A DNA stretch of 64,000 bases from Citrobacter telavivensis (GCA_009363175.1 CP045205.1:4092001-4156000); one strand, 5' to 3'; counted from the first letter of the stretch, positions 25,455 to 34,484 are shown. Numbers and translations: made by a program. The notes: a model not told the origin generated them from the sequence alone.

Positions 25455-26411
25455 TTATTTCTCCTGGTTACGAACGGAAAGAAATTCTTCCTGGCTGATG
25501 CCCATGTGACGGCACATCGCGAGGTCTTCATCGGAGAGTGAAGTGTTGCCAGCGTCGCTCTCTTTTTTGGTCGTCGTTTCTTTGTTCACGATGACCGGTG
25601 CCGCTTTCACAAACTCAGCAAACTGCTTACGGCCTTCTTCTGAACGGCAGGTGGCGAGATACATTTCGCGGTTCGCCGGGGCGACCTTTCCGGCTTCAAT
25701 GGCGCTGTCCACCAGTGCTTCTGATTCTTTGATGGCAATCTCATTGAGTTTGCCTTCAGCGCTCTCCGCACGATTCAGTGCAAGCTGGTGCGTTTCAACG
25801 GGAATAAACTTCGTCAGGTCAGGATTCTCAGCACGGTTAAGCGCCACCTGCTCGGCGGTCTTAATCTGCTGAATGGCTTTTACTGCATCGTCTGCTGTGG
25901 CAGTGGCCGCAAGGCCAAGCACTGTCACAATCTGGACAGGTACTGTCATCGTGTTTTCCTCAGAGTTGAGTGCGGGTAAATCAAGGTTGGGTTTGTTGGT
26001 CAGTCCTGCGCTGGACAGGCGGGTCACCTGACCGTCAGCGGTGTATCCAAAGGCCGGACTGTAATAGCGGTATTTCTTGCCACGCAGCTGCGCCACACCG
26101 TCATCAGTCCATTCAACATGCGCTTCCACCACGCCATTACTGACGCGATAGCCGTCAATCCAGCCGTAAGCCGGAGCTTCTTCGCCCTTCGGTCCTTTCA
26201 GCTCGGTTGCATGCTCAATATCAAACGGGAGTTTCGGATAGCTCATCGATGCACGAATAATGGCTTCCGGGTTGTTGTTTACCCACGAACGGCCATCACG
26301 ACCCGTGAAGGTTCCAGCCGGTATCATCGGCAGCCATTCCGGCAACGCATCATCAGTAAGGTCCGGAAGCTGAAAGCAGAGCGCCAGCAGTTCCGTATTG
26401 TTCGGGTTCAT
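25455..26411 (-). CDS. Head maturation protease/scaffold (Mu gpI family)
   Basis: A 318-residue protein with the Mu I-type N-terminus (LPEWLPMIPAGTFTGRDGRSW, LPFDIEHATELKG with the conserved His, APAYGWI) and a helical scaffold C-terminus. In Mu an internal start yields the scaffold Z; the internal MTVPVQIVTVLG around residue 153 is a comparable candidate start. Confidence 0.9.
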   Translation of the reverse strand: MNPNNTELLALCFQLPDLTDDALPEWLPMIPAGTFTGRDGRSWVNNNPEAIIRASMSYPKLPFDIEHATELKGPKGEEAPAYGWIDGYRVSNGVVEAHVEWTDDGVAQLRGKKYRYYSPAFGYTADGQVTRLSSAGLTNKPNLDLPALNSEENTMTVPVQIVTVLGLAATATADDAVKAIQQIKTAEQVALNRAENPDLTKFIPVETHQLALNRAESAEGKLNEIAIKESEALVDSAIEAGKVAPANREMYLATCRSEEGRKQFAEFVKAAPVIVNKETTTKKESDAGNTSLSDEDLAMCRHMGISQEEFLSVRNQEK

Positions 26412-26614
26412 GGTGTTGTCCGGTCACGTTGTTTACTTCCGGACAGTGTGGAGGGGAACGGGTCAGAAGGTGGATTAACCGGCTTCACTGTAAACGCTGC
26501 ATGAAACCGCGTTTAAAACACGTTTAAAAACGCTGTGGCGCGTTTAACGAATTTTTCACGTGTCATCATGACGCGATAATCGTTAATGCCACCACGCGTA
26601 TTATGGGATGGTTT
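26412..26614. other. 203-bp gap between protease and F genes with CGTTTAA repeats
   Basis: There is no gene here. The motif CGTTTAA occurs three times within 26512-26542 (CGCGTTTAAAAC, CACGTTTAAAAAC, GCGCGTTTAACG). The same core is in the early operator CCGTTTAACCGG near 41147, so these could be repressor or Ner-bound sites inside the late operon. Mu has gene G at this place. Confidence 0.4.
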
Positions 26615-27409
26615 TTATCTCTCTGGCGAATAACTGTTAAACGCATCCTGTTTGCTGCGTAGCTGTTCCTCCAGTTCGCGGGGTCGGGATATGCCGGGGT
26701 TATACGCCCAGCCTGGGTCAATACCCTCCGGAATGGTCTCTTCCTCGCCAGTGCGTTTGTTAACCCACCTGACTGTACGGATTTCCGGTGCTTCAGTGTT
26801 GATAGTGCCGTTTGCCTTCATCTGCTCATACTCATACCGGCTGATTTGCCGCGTACCACATTTGCACCCCCAGCCGTTTGGCCCCATGTGTGTTCGCCAG
26901 AACGGATGATCAACAGGCAGACAGACATCCTTCCAGCGCAGATGCTCAGCGCGGTGCTCACGTGAAGGGCCGACGGTATAGACCAGATAAGGCATCGCCC
27001 GCTGTGTGCGTTCAATTCGCTGCCATTGTCCCGCTGCACGGGCAGTTCGCATGTTGGTGTCATAGATAACACGCATCCGGCGATCACTGCCGAGCTGGAC
27101 AATACGGGTTTCACCAGTCAGTGGGTCATCCATCAGTTGCTGCCCCCACCATCCACGTTTCACCAGCAGGGGTTTAAGAGACTCGCGAAACTGCTCAAAG
27201 GTCTGGCCGTTCTCCAGTGCATCCTCCACGAGCTGGCGAACGTCAGCGAGCAAATCGAGTTGCGTCATCTTTGCCACAGTAAAGCCGATGCTGTGTTCTT
27301 CCATCCAGACATCGCGGTAATCAAATCCCGGCTTCAGCTTTTTCGCCTTCAGCCAGGCCAGCGCTTCCTGGGGAATAATGCTGTATTTATCGCTGACCGG
27401 CTTAGCCAT
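26615..27409 (-). CDS. Head morphogenesis protein F (Mu gp30 family), short form
   Basis: A 264-residue Mu F-like protein. Conserved parts are the RMRVIYDTNMRTARAAGQWQR region, EHLRWKDVCLPVDHPFW and WGCKCGTRQISR. Mu F is about 420 residues; this one ends earlier (NSYSPER), so the C-terminal domain is missing. F is a minor head protein packaged near the portal. It overlaps the portal gene by 8 bp. Confidence 0.88.
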   Translation of the reverse strand: MAKPVSDKYSIIPQEALAWLKAKKLKPGFDYRDVWMEEHSIGFTVAKMTQLDLLADVRQLVEDALENGQTFEQFRESLKPLLVKRGWWGQQLMDDPLTGETRIVQLGSDRRMRVIYDTNMRTARAAGQWQRIERTQRAMPYLVYTVGPSREHRAEHLRWKDVCLPVDHPFWRTHMGPNGWGCKCGTRQISRYEYEQMKANGTINTEAPEIRTVRWVNKRTGEEETIPEGIDPGWAYNPGISRPRELEEQLRSKQDAFNSYSPER

Positions 27410-28970
27410 CGTTTACATCTCCCAGCGACCGGGCTTTAAAACAGAGCATCGCCAGCTGCGTCGCGAACTCATCTGCATCAAGTTCTTTCTGAAGCGCCGG
27501 CAGGCCAGCGAGAAAAGATTCAAAGCTGTCAGATTTCTTCGCCAGTTCCAGCACCGGACTGGTGAACGCATCACCGGTACGCTGCCAGTCTTTCATAGCA
27601 TCATCGACCATCAGATCAAGGGTATCAGGCTGACTGCGGTTAAGCGCGGTCTGCTCGCGGTTCATGGCAACGGATGGCTCAGCCATTTTCATCTCAGGCA
27701 CCAGGATCTTTGCGCCTTTCTCCGGTTCAGATAGTCCGAATTTGTCACGAATCTCTGACATCTGAACTTCCATCCCACGGTCAATCAGTGGCGACAGTGC
27801 ATCCACCAGTACCTTGAGGTCTTCCGGCTTGCTGATGCGCAGAACGACACGGGGGTAATGCTCCTGTGGACCGTAATTCATATCCACATAGGGACGGACA
27901 AGGAACTCAGACAATGTGTTGGATAGCTGCCAGGCATCCCATTTTGCGATGTCCATACGGACACCATTATGGACTTCCGCCTGAGCGCGTGAACTGCCGT
28001 CATCGGTGGTCATGGTCTGCCCCAGAACGGCCTTACTAATCTGAGCATCACACCATTCCGCCATCTCCTTAAACAGTGTGCCACCAGTATTACGGCTGGC
28101 CGCTTCCTGCATTTCCAGTTTCATGGAATCAGGAATTGCGCAGCCGGCATCGGAGGCCAGTGATGAAATCGCATCCAGCAGCGTCTGGATTTGTTCCGGG
28201 CTGGCGTTGTTACCGTATTTCCCCACCACAATCGGGATGCCAAATTTTTCAGCGAATGCCCACCAGTCCCGGACGGTGTAGGACTTGAGCATATACATGA
28301 CGGCCACCAGACGCGCCAGACCATTACGCAGCGGCAGACCTGATTTCAGGCGTGGTTTATGGACGATAAATTTCCCCGGTGACAATGGCTCGCCGTCGAT
28401 GGGATTTTTGTCTGTCAGCAATCTGAAATCACGCAGTGTTTCCCGGTCAGGTTTCAGAAAGCGTGGATCTACCCATTCGTAATCGCGGGGCTTCCAGAGT
28501 GTGGTGCTGGTATTCCAGAGGATTTCGCAGACACCGACACCTTTACCAAGACCATCAAGCAGATCGAACAGTAACTCGGGAACCTGCGGCTGTGACATCA
28601 GGTTACGGATATCATCCGCAATCTCAACGTCCCGTGGGGAATCACTCCCGGCCTCAACGGAAGGTTCAATCCCGGAAACGGTCAGCTTACGCGTACGTAA
28701 AACACTGGCATAGTGCAGATCACGTTCCTCCAGTTCTTCCGCCATGATGAAAAAATCACGGGCATGACCATCGGCGGCATTACGTAAAATCCCGGCAAGT
28801 CTGCCGGGACTCAGCGTACTGGCAACGCTGATGCCTGCCGAGGGTGAACGTACACTCATTACCGCCGCTGCGGATTGCGTCTGCCTGAGTTCGTCCTTGT
28901 TCACGGTGACCACTTCCCCCGTGGCAGGACTGAACAGCCGGCGAACGGCTCCGGATAATTGTTTAAACAT
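27402..28970 (-). CDS. Portal protein (DUF935, Mu gp29)
   Basis: A 522-residue DUF935 portal. Recognisable regions are RAYVDDIRNL-type N-terminal helices (EIADDIRNLMSQPQVPELLFDLLDG), CEILWNTSTTLWKPRDYEWVDPRFLKPD, WWAFAEKFGIPIVVGKYG and AEVHNGVRMDIAKWDA. It shares its start base with the terminase stop (28970), so translation is coupled. It forms the DNA entry/exit channel of the head. Confidence 0.95.
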   Translation of the reverse strand: MFKQLSGAVRRLFSPATGEVVTVNKDELRQTQSAAAVMSVRSPSAGISVASTLSPGRLAGILRNAADGHARDFFIMAEELEERDLHYASVLRTRKLTVSGIEPSVEAGSDSPRDVEIADDIRNLMSQPQVPELLFDLLDGLGKGVGVCEILWNTSTTLWKPRDYEWVDPRFLKPDRETLRDFRLLTDKNPIDGEPLSPGKFIVHKPRLKSGLPLRNGLARLVAVMYMLKSYTVRDWWAFAEKFGIPIVVGKYGNNASPEQIQTLLDAISSLASDAGCAIPDSMKLEMQEAASRNTGGTLFKEMAEWCDAQISKAVLGQTMTTDDGSSRAQAEVHNGVRMDIAKWDAWQLSNTLSEFLVRPYVDMNYGPQEHYPRVVLRISKPEDLKVLVDALSPLIDRGMEVQMSEIRDKFGLSEPEKGAKILVPEMKMAEPSVAMNREQTALNRSQPDTLDLMVDDAMKDWQRTGDAFTSPVLELAKKSDSFESFLAGLPALQKELDADEFATQLAMLCFKARSLGDVNDG

Positions 28971-30553
28971 CAGAGTAATCCCCGTTGGTTTTTAAGACCC
29001 CGCGTGATGCGAACCTGCCGGTGCTCGTTGCGCTCATCGGGGCGGGAGGGTTTCTTTAACTTATGGACTTCATAACGGCGGCAGTCCTCACGGCTGGCGA
29101 GGAAGCCCAGAAAGATAGCGATGGCGGAGTCACCATGACGCTTGCGACCATCGGTGCCGGTAGTTCGTGCATCATCAATACCTGGTACGCCGCGATAAAG
29201 CTGAATAGCGCCGAGGTCAGTGATCACATCTTCATGTTTTGGCAGTACCAGTTCATTGTCTTCAAATGCCGCACGGAACCGGGGCATGTTCTCCCGGTAG
29301 TACTTGACGGAAAGTTGCACCTGCTCAACTTCATCACCATATTTTTCCGCCGCCTGTTCTGCCAGGTACTGGCCGTTACCACGGGCATCAAGCTTTATGC
29401 CGTCGCGGCGGGGGAGACGATCGCAGATATAAAACAGCGCCTGTTCCTGCTGTTTAAACGGCACGTTGCTGAGTTCCACCAGAAACGGAACATTACGCGT
29501 CGTATCATCGTTGACCGTCATCGGCGCAAACACTGTCAGGTCACCGTTACGGGCAAAGTCTTCCCCCAGACAGTGTCGCAGGTTCTGCGGCAGTTTCTCC
29601 AGTTCGGGAAGAACAACGGTCTCCAGCCATTCCTGCATGTCCACACGGCGCAGCCCGTCTGGCATGGCGTTATAATCTGCCGTACCGGTAAAGCGAAGTA
29701 CAACGGTCGGGCCTCTGGCCGCACGTTCGCGCAGAGAGCGGGCAATATACACACCGCCGCCGTTCTTCGGCTCGCAGTAGTATTCCTCGCGGGCATCTTC
29801 TTCAGTGGCTGTGTCGCTCAGAAGGTTAGCCAGCCATTCCGCCTCAGCCTCCACAGACCAGTCTTTTTTGGTGACCTGACAGATACGCTGATACAGCCCC
29901 TCAGCAATGGCCGTTTCAATATCCACGTGATGGACAGAGTAACGTTTTTTTCCGGCCCGGCTGTCGGTGATGATGGTATTGAACAGGTTATCGATACCGT
30001 TATGGGTGGAGATAAGACGGACATTATTCCCCCACATTGTCAGCGCCAGTGCCGCCTTGAGCACGGCGGCAAGGTCAGCCTGGAACGCGGCCTCATCAAT
30101 GATGACGTTACCCTGCATACCGCGCAGGTTCGACGGATTGGATGACAGCGCCTTGATTTTATAGCCACTGGCGAACTGGATGACATAGACCAGAATGTCC
30201 TTGTCCTCATCCTTCAGCACTTCTTCACCAATGTCAGATGCGGCACGATCATAGGCTTTGGCCCACATGGCGCAGGCATCAATGAATTCACGCGCCATGT
30301 CTTTCGTCGTACCGACGTAAAACGTATCGCAACCGCCAGCCTCAACTGACATTGACCCGTTCAGCGCGGCGTCAGCAGCCTCTGCCCAGGTCAGACCGGT
30401 ACGACGAGACTTCTCGGCAATCTTCAGTTGAGAGGTGTCAGCAATCCACCGCTTCTGATAAGGAAGCAGCAACTGGCTTTTGTCGAACGTACCCGACAGG
30501 ATCGCCGCTGCGGACTGACTGGTGAGTGTTCTGGCCGTCGACATAGCTGTCAT
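28970..30553 (-). CDS. Terminase large subunit (Mu gp28)
   Basis: A 527-residue packaging motor: ATPase with an atypical Walker A (EKSRRTGLT, residues 47-55), Walker B VIIDEAAF (150-157), motif III around RLISTHNG, and a C-terminal RNase H-like nuclease domain (KLDARGNGQYLAEQA, HGDSAIAIFLG). It packages phage DNA starting near the c end and continuing into host DNA. It overlaps the small subunit by 4 bp. Confidence 0.95.
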   Translation of the reverse strand: MTAMSTARTLTSQSAAAILSGTFDKSQLLLPYQKRWIADTSQLKIAEKSRRTGLTWAEAADAALNGSMSVEAGGCDTFYVGTTKDMAREFIDACAMWAKAYDRAASDIGEEVLKDEDKDILVYVIQFASGYKIKALSSNPSNLRGMQGNVIIDEAAFQADLAAVLKAALALTMWGNNVRLISTHNGIDNLFNTIITDSRAGKKRYSVHHVDIETAIAEGLYQRICQVTKKDWSVEAEAEWLANLLSDTATEEDAREEYYCEPKNGGGVYIARSLRERAARGPTVVLRFTGTADYNAMPDGLRRVDMQEWLETVVLPELEKLPQNLRHCLGEDFARNGDLTVFAPMTVNDDTTRNVPFLVELSNVPFKQQEQALFYICDRLPRRDGIKLDARGNGQYLAEQAAEKYGDEVEQVQLSVKYYRENMPRFRAAFEDNELVLPKHEDVITDLGAIQLYRGVPGIDDARTTGTDGRKRHGDSAIAIFLGFLASREDCRRYEVHKLKKPSRPDERNEHRQVRITRGLKNQRGLL

Positions 30554-31128
30554 TCTGCAATCCCCAGAATCTGACGTTTGATATCGGCAGCCGTCTCAGC
30601 CGACAGTCCGGCAGAACGCGTGATTTTTTCCGCCTGCTCAGCGGCTTTCTTCGCGAACTCCTGCTGGATCTCTTTCTCACGTTTATGGCTTGCCATCGCA
30701 GCGGCTTCCAGTCGCTGGGCAACAAGCGCAAGCTGCCCCAGCGCTTTTGGCTCAACTGTCTTATCGCTGTTAGCCATATCCATTGAGGTTTCAAAGGCGA
30801 GCGTCTTGACGAACTCCAGCAAAAGTTTGCCGACATCGGACGTCGGTGCGGAACCAAGTTTTGACGCCCAGATTTCAGCCATCTCGCGGGATGCACGAAT
30901 CTTTGCCCCGAACTCTTCCATGCGGCTTGCGTAACGGTTCAGACCGGTACGACTGAGCTGCATGTCTTCCGGAAGGTTATGCTCGTTAATCAGTTCATTA
31001 ATGGCTTCACGTATTTCTTCCTGGGTATGCCGCTTGTCACGCAGCATCTGATGCAGTTGATCACGAACCATATCCGGAAGCAGATCAATCTTTGACGGAC
31101 GCCCGCGCGTCTGGCGTTCACTTGCCAT
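30550..31128 (-). CDS. Terminase small subunit-like (DUF3486, Mu gp27)
   Basis: A 192-residue DUF3486 protein: SERQTRGRPSKIDLLPDMVRDQLHQML with a helix-turn-helix, then a coiled C-terminal part rich in Ala, Lys and Glu. The ATG at 31128 gives the conserved start; an upstream frame to 31158 overlaps the previous gene. By position and family it recognises phage DNA for packaging. Confidence 0.9.
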   Translation of the reverse strand: MASERQTRGRPSKIDLLPDMVRDQLHQMLRDKRHTQEEIREAINELINEHNLPEDMQLSRTGLNRYASRMEEFGAKIRASREMAEIWASKLGSAPTSDVGKLLLEFVKTLAFETSMDMANSDKTVEPKALGQLALVAQRLEAAAMASHKREKEIQQEFAKKAAEQAEKITRSAGLSAETAADIKRQILGIAE

Positions 31129-31390
31129 TCTCCCTCCTGAGACGCTCAAGAAAGTCACGTTCGTGGCGGTTTTTGTCCTTCAGCAGCAACGTCCAGACAC
31201 GTTTGTATTCCGGGTTGTTGTTGAGAAAGGTGTTCAGATATGACTGCGCTGATTTGGCGTCGTACTTTTTACCCGTCGATTTTTCAAACTGAGGCGCAAT
31301 GGCCCTGGCTTCAATTTCTGCGCAGACAAGGATGGCAGCCATTTTTCTGATGATGTCACGCTGGCCGGTGCTCAGTGGTTTAATAGACAT
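31118..31390 (-). CDS. Conserved phage protein (Mu-like, unknown)
   Basis: A 90-residue basic helical protein (SIKPLSTGQRDIIRKMAAIL; KRVWTLLLKDKNRHERDFLERLRREN). It overlaps both neighbours by about 11 bp in the segment before the terminase, where Mu has gp26. The function is not recognised. Confidence 0.75.
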   Translation of the reverse strand: MSIKPLSTGQRDIIRKMAAILVCAEIEARAIAPQFEKSTGKKYDAKSAQSYLNTFLNNNPEYKRVWTLLLKDKNRHERDFLERLRRENGK

Positions 31391-31763
31391 GGCCGGGGTT
31401 CTCCAGGTCGAAAATACGTGATGTCACGTCTTCAATAGCATCCGTAAAACCAAACGCGCTACTCCACTCCGGTGGTGCGCCTGTCACTGCTTCATACATG
31501 CTGTCCAGTGCGGCGATAACCTGATCACGCTCCGCAATCAACTGAGTTTCAGAGCGGTCCAGGCGTGCGATCCCTTCAATGGCGCGTTCAGTGGCATTAC
31601 ACAGTGCGTCAATCACCACGCCGGCCTGAAAGAGTGCAGGCCCGGACATCCCGATTTCACCAGACTCACGCAGGTCAGCCAGTCCGGCGAGACGACGCAA
31701 CTGCTCAGCCTGCTGGCGACAGTTGATCAGAACCCGGGTGATTTTTTCTTTTTCCATAATCAT
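31380..31763 (-). CDS. Conserved phage protein, helical (unknown)
   Basis: A 127-residue acidic, helix-rich protein (RVLINCRQQAEQLRRLAGLADLR; RLDRSETQLIAERDQVIAALDSMYEAV). No motif is recognised. It is coupled by overlap to the genes on both sides, so it is surely translated. Confidence 0.7.
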   Translation of the reverse strand: MIMEKEKITRVLINCRQQAEQLRRLAGLADLRESGEIGMSGPALFQAGVVIDALCNATERAIEGIARLDRSETQLIAERDQVIAALDSMYEAVTGAPPEWSSAFGFTDAIEDVTSRIFDLENPGHVY

Positions 31764-32053
31764 TCCCTCGCTCGTGGCTTTTTAACGCCCGGACAGCTCG
31801 CCATCCCGAGCGCTACATCTTCACCCCGGCCCTTGATTTCGGCGACATAACATCCGGATACATCGTTGAGACTGACCAGTCCCTGCTCACGCAGCCATGC
31901 AAGATGGGTACGAACCACATCCCGTGATACCCGGTGGCCGTAAGTCTGAAGACAGGTCTGGAGAATGGATTCATTTGCGCTGGCACCGCATTCCATCAGG
32001 GAACGCAGAATGACCAGACGCTGGTCGCTGTCGAGAATTTCACGCATGCTCAT
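31760..32053 (-). CDS. Winged-HTH phage protein (ArsR-like, Mu gp26-type)
   Basis: A 97-residue protein with a winged helix: DQRLVILRSLMECGASANE, SRDVVRTHLAWLREQGLV and a beta wing (SLNDVSGCYVAEIKGRG). Such proteins lie before the terminase in Mu-like phages; whether it binds DNA for packaging or regulation is unknown. Confidence 0.78.
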   Translation of the reverse strand: MSMREILDSDQRLVILRSLMECGASANESILQTCLQTYGHRVSRDVVRTHLAWLREQGLVSLNDVSGCYVAEIKGRGEDVALGMASCPGVKKPRARE

Positions 32054-32058
32054 ACTCC

Positions 32059-32364
32059 TTAACTCTTTTCCTTCAGTTCGTTTTCAAGCAACAGATCGCT
32101 GATACGGGCAGCCTGTCGCAGCGTTCCGGAAAACTCCCGTATTTCACCGCGCAGGTTGCTCATATCAAGTTGCAACTGGTGGAGTTCGTGCCGCGACGGC
32201 ATACCGTCAATGGCCTTCTCCATTGCGCTCATACGGTTGTTTACTTTTTCCATCTCTTCACGACGGGCGTACGTTTTCCCCAGCAGCAGATGGATAATAT
32301 TGATACCGGACATCAGGACGGCCCAGATGACAGCCCAGTTGCTTCTTACCGTCTCCCATTCCAT
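32059..32364 (-). CDS. DUF2730 membrane-anchored coiled-coil protein (Mu gp25-like)
   Basis: A 101-residue protein with one N-terminal membrane helix (WAVIWAVLMSGINIIHLLL) followed by a coiled coil (EEMEKVNNRMSAMEKAIDGM...LQLDMSNLRGEIREF). This layout fits DUF2730 and could be an inner-membrane spanin-like or lysis accessory protein. It lies next to the holin candidate. Confidence 0.82.
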   Translation of the reverse strand: MEWETVRSNWAVIWAVLMSGINIIHLLLGKTYARREEMEKVNNRMSAMEKAIDGMPSRHELHQLQLDMSNLRGEIREFSGTLRQAARISDLLLENELKEKS

Positions 32365-32571
32365 TTATGCGGTCTCCCTGAGTGTCTGGCAGTCAATGCA
32401 GGTCACTGCATCCGGCATGGCCGCCAGACGTTTCGGGTCAATTTCATCACCGCAGTCGTTACAGAATCCGGGATGCTCAGGGCGTTCTTTAACCCGGTTT
32501 AACTGAGCATTTAACGCATGTTCACGCGTAGCCATCTCAAGGCCGCTGGCCTTGTCCAGTTCATCCGTCAT
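32365..32571 (-). CDS. DksA/TraR-type zinc-finger protein
   Basis: A 68-residue protein with a C4 zinc finger (CNDCGDEIDPKRLAAMPDAVTC followed by IDC), as in TraR/YbiI-like short DksA relatives. TraR-like proteins bind in the RNA polymerase secondary channel. The gene overlaps the holin gene by 4 bp. Confidence 0.88.
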   Translation of the reverse strand: MTDELDKASGLEMATREHALNAQLNRVKERPEHPGFCNDCGDEIDPKRLAAMPDAVTCIDCQTLRETA

Positions 32572-33176
32572 TTACCTGCCGCCATCGTTTTGTGTTTACT
32601 GGATTTGCTGTACCGCGCGAACCCGTCAAGGGTACGAAAACCGAGATATCCGAGCGCCGGCGTTGCCAGCATCAGCGCGATATCCCAGTCCGGTGACGGC
32701 ATGGAAAACGCATGGCCGAAGGCCGCAGAGACAGCACCGGCCTGCTGACCCAGGGACATCAGCATCACGTATGCAATACAGCTGTAGAGTGACAGGCGGG
32801 CCATCAGCGGGCGGGTCTGCCGGACATATTCATCCGTGGCGTTGTCACCGTTGCGAATAGTATCCTGTTGTTCATGGTGTGCCGCCTGACGGTCAGCCAG
32901 AACAGCCTTATCCCTTTCCATCTGAATCTGCTCAACCTGGACTTTCAGGGACTGGAGCTGGACGAACTGCTCTGGGGGAAGCGTGGCAAGTTTCTGCTCA
33001 AGCACCCGTTGCTGGTCCTGTGGATTAATGACGTTGTTGACGTTCTCAACAATCCCGGCCACAGAGTCTGCCGTTTTTGCCGTATCACCGCCAAACCACC
33101 CACCCACGGTTCGCAGCAGCGCTGGACCCGCTTTCATCAGAACGCTGGCAACGGTAGAGATGGTTACTGGATCCAT
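32568..33176 (-). CDS. 3TM-type holin / lysis membrane protein
   Basis: A 202-residue protein: an N-terminal amphipathic part (VASVLMKAGPALLRTVGGWFGG), a long coiled coil rich in Gln and Glu (80-120), and C-terminal hydrophobic segments (LSLYSCIAYVMLMSLG, DIALMLATPALGYLGF). It resembles the holin_3TM family seen in Mu-like and GTA-like elements and sits in the lysis block. Confidence 0.75.
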   Translation of the reverse strand: MDPVTISTVASVLMKAGPALLRTVGGWFGGDTAKTADSVAGIVENVNNVINPQDQQRVLEQKLATLPPEQFVQLQSLKVQVEQIQMERDKAVLADRQAAHHEQQDTIRNGDNATDEYVRQTRPLMARLSLYSCIAYVMLMSLGQQAGAVSAAFGHAFSMPSPDWDIALMLATPALGYLGFRTLDGFARYSKSSKHKTMAAGK

Positions 33177-33571
33177 GCAAGAAGCCCCTTACGTTTAACC
33201 CACATACAGATAAGACCGCCGGTAGCAGCACCAACTGGTGAAAGAAAAATCAGGTATAGCGGGCTGGCATAAAGCTGGCTCAGAAGGAGAAGAAAACCGC
33301 CAACAACCAAGATGACCCACGACCAGAAACGGGCATGCCGGCTGATATGCATCTCAGGTTTAAGAAGCCTGTACGGCAGATTGCCGAGAAAGATGCTGAA
33401 TCCGATCAGTACCACACCGGAGAGTGCCAGCCACCAGACCATAAATGCCTGGCGACCTGTGAAACTACAGATGAACAGCGACAGGCCGACGAGAATGACA
33501 ATGCTCCATCCGGAGCGCAAAACCTGTACCAGCGCCTGTTTTAACCAGTCGCAGCTAAACGATTTAAACAT
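33164..33571 (-). CDS. Small integral membrane protein of lysis region
   Basis: A 135-residue protein with four hydrophobic segments (SIVILVGLSLFICSF, FMVWWLALSGVVLIGFSIFLG, FWSWVILVVGGFLLLLS, YLIFLSPVGAATGGLICMW). The ATG at 33571 overlaps the previous stop by 8 bp and is better than the earlier frame, which begins inside another gene. The position suggests an accessory holin or lysis-control protein; no family is recognised. Confidence 0.72.
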   Translation of the reverse strand: MFKSFSCDWLKQALVQVLRSGWSIVILVGLSLFICSFTGRQAFMVWWLALSGVVLIGFSIFLGNLPYRLLKPEMHISRHARFWSWVILVVGGFLLLLSQLYASPLYLIFLSPVGAATGGLICMWVKRKGLLAWIQ

Positions 33572-33782
33572 TATGTTTTTCCTTATATCGCTGGCACTGC
33601 CAGACGATGTCTCTGATATCGACGGATGACCAGCCGCGCATGTAGTAGCTGCCGTGCGTCCCGTCATGACCTTCATAACTTGTCGGTACAGGGACGGGAC
33701 CACCGGCCATACGATGAAGAACTTCCTGCCGCAGTCGGTCACGTCGTCCCAATTTCAGCGAAGCGTCCCATCCCTTACCCAT
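33564..33782 (-). CDS. Small conserved phage protein (unknown)
   Basis: A 72-residue protein (GKGWDASLKLGRRDRLRQEV; SYEGHDGTHGSYYMRGWSSVD). The ATG at 33782 follows the lysin stop by one base; a longer frame to 33824 would overlap the lysin. No family is recognised. The WSSVDIRDIVWQC end is aromatic-rich. Confidence 0.65.
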   Translation of the reverse strand: MGKGWDASLKLGRRDRLRQEVLHRMAGGPVPVPTSYEGHDGTHGSYYMRGWSSVDIRDIVWQCQRYKEKHNV

Positions 33783-33783
33783 A

Positions 33784-34374
33784 TCAGCTCCGGGCAACCG
33801 AATACTGGACGCCAGAAATCTCACGGCAGGCGTCAGCGAGATTATCCAGGCGGTTAAACCAGCCGTTGAGGAACTTACCCTGTGAAGGGTTTGATTTGAT
33901 GATGTCGGCGTAATACCGGGAACGGCGCAGGTACAGCCGGTTCATCAGCCAGTCAGGGTCAGCACTTTCAACGGCAGCGCGGGTATTTTTACCGGCGATG
34001 CCGTCCACGCTTTTTCCTGTGAATCCGACAGCTTCCTGAAGCAACTGAACAGCCTTTTTTGCGCCGTGCTGGACGGAAGAATCAAAGACGAACAGGGCCA
34101 CTTCATCCGGCCATAGCGGGCAATACGCGGGATACCAGTAGTCACGAAAGTAAATCTGTCCGGCCTGTTCAACGGTCAAATCACGAATGCGGGTATCAGG
34201 CTTCCCATCACCATCAACATCGGTCTTGCCATCGGCCACGCCGTCACGTTTATCTGAAATGCCGAGGTTGGTTTCGCCGCCACGGTCAGTGGGGTCGTTG
34301 ACATATCCGCGCTCTGCGCTGAGCACGAATGTAAGAGCATTTCGGAATGCAGGAGAATCGGGGGTGTTGTTCAT
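33784..34374 (-). CDS. Endolysin, GH108 family
   Basis: A 196-residue glycosyl hydrolase family 108 lysozyme: catalytic Glu21 in SAERGYVNDPTDRGGETNLGIS and the C-terminal peptidoglycan-binding-like part with DGIAGKNTRAAVES and LYLRRSRYYADII. Between the catalytic segment and RDLTVEQA is an acidic loop DVDGDGKPD (52-60) like EF-hand/dockerin calcium sites. There is no signal peptide, so release needs the holin. Mu itself has a GH24 lysin, so this is a swapped module. Confidence 0.9.
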   Translation of the reverse strand: MNNTPDSPAFRNALTFVLSAERGYVNDPTDRGGETNLGISDKRDGVADGKTDVDGDGKPDTRIRDLTVEQAGQIYFRDYWYPAYCPLWPDEVALFVFDSSVQHGAKKAVQLLQEAVGFTGKSVDGIAGKNTRAAVESADPDWLMNRLYLRRSRYYADIIKSNPSQGKFLNGWFNRLDNLADACREISGVQYSVARS

Positions 34375-34427
34375 AAAACGGCACCTTTGGAAGTGGATTA
34401 GATTTCCCTTCCATCATGTGCCGGACG

Positions 34428-34452
34428 AAAAAAAAGCCGGATTAACCGGCTT
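34428..34452 (-). terminator. Rho-independent terminator after the mor/membrane-protein unit
   Basis: On the minus strand AAGCCGG-TTAAT-CCGGCTT is followed by a run of eight T. It ends the early/middle unit after the membrane protein gene and insulates it from the lysis/late genes. Confidence 0.88.
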
Positions 34453-34484
34453 CATTCAATAAATATAATTATCAAATCCACTCA

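Noticed and set aside
29063..30145. 360-codon plus-strand open frame opposite the terminase
   Set aside because: Antisense to a clear large terminase gene, with no recognisable domain.
33164..33742. 192-residue version of the lysis-region membrane protein
   Set aside because: The first 57 residues lie inside another gene and are non-hydrophobic; the ATG at 33571 gives a compact four-helix protein.
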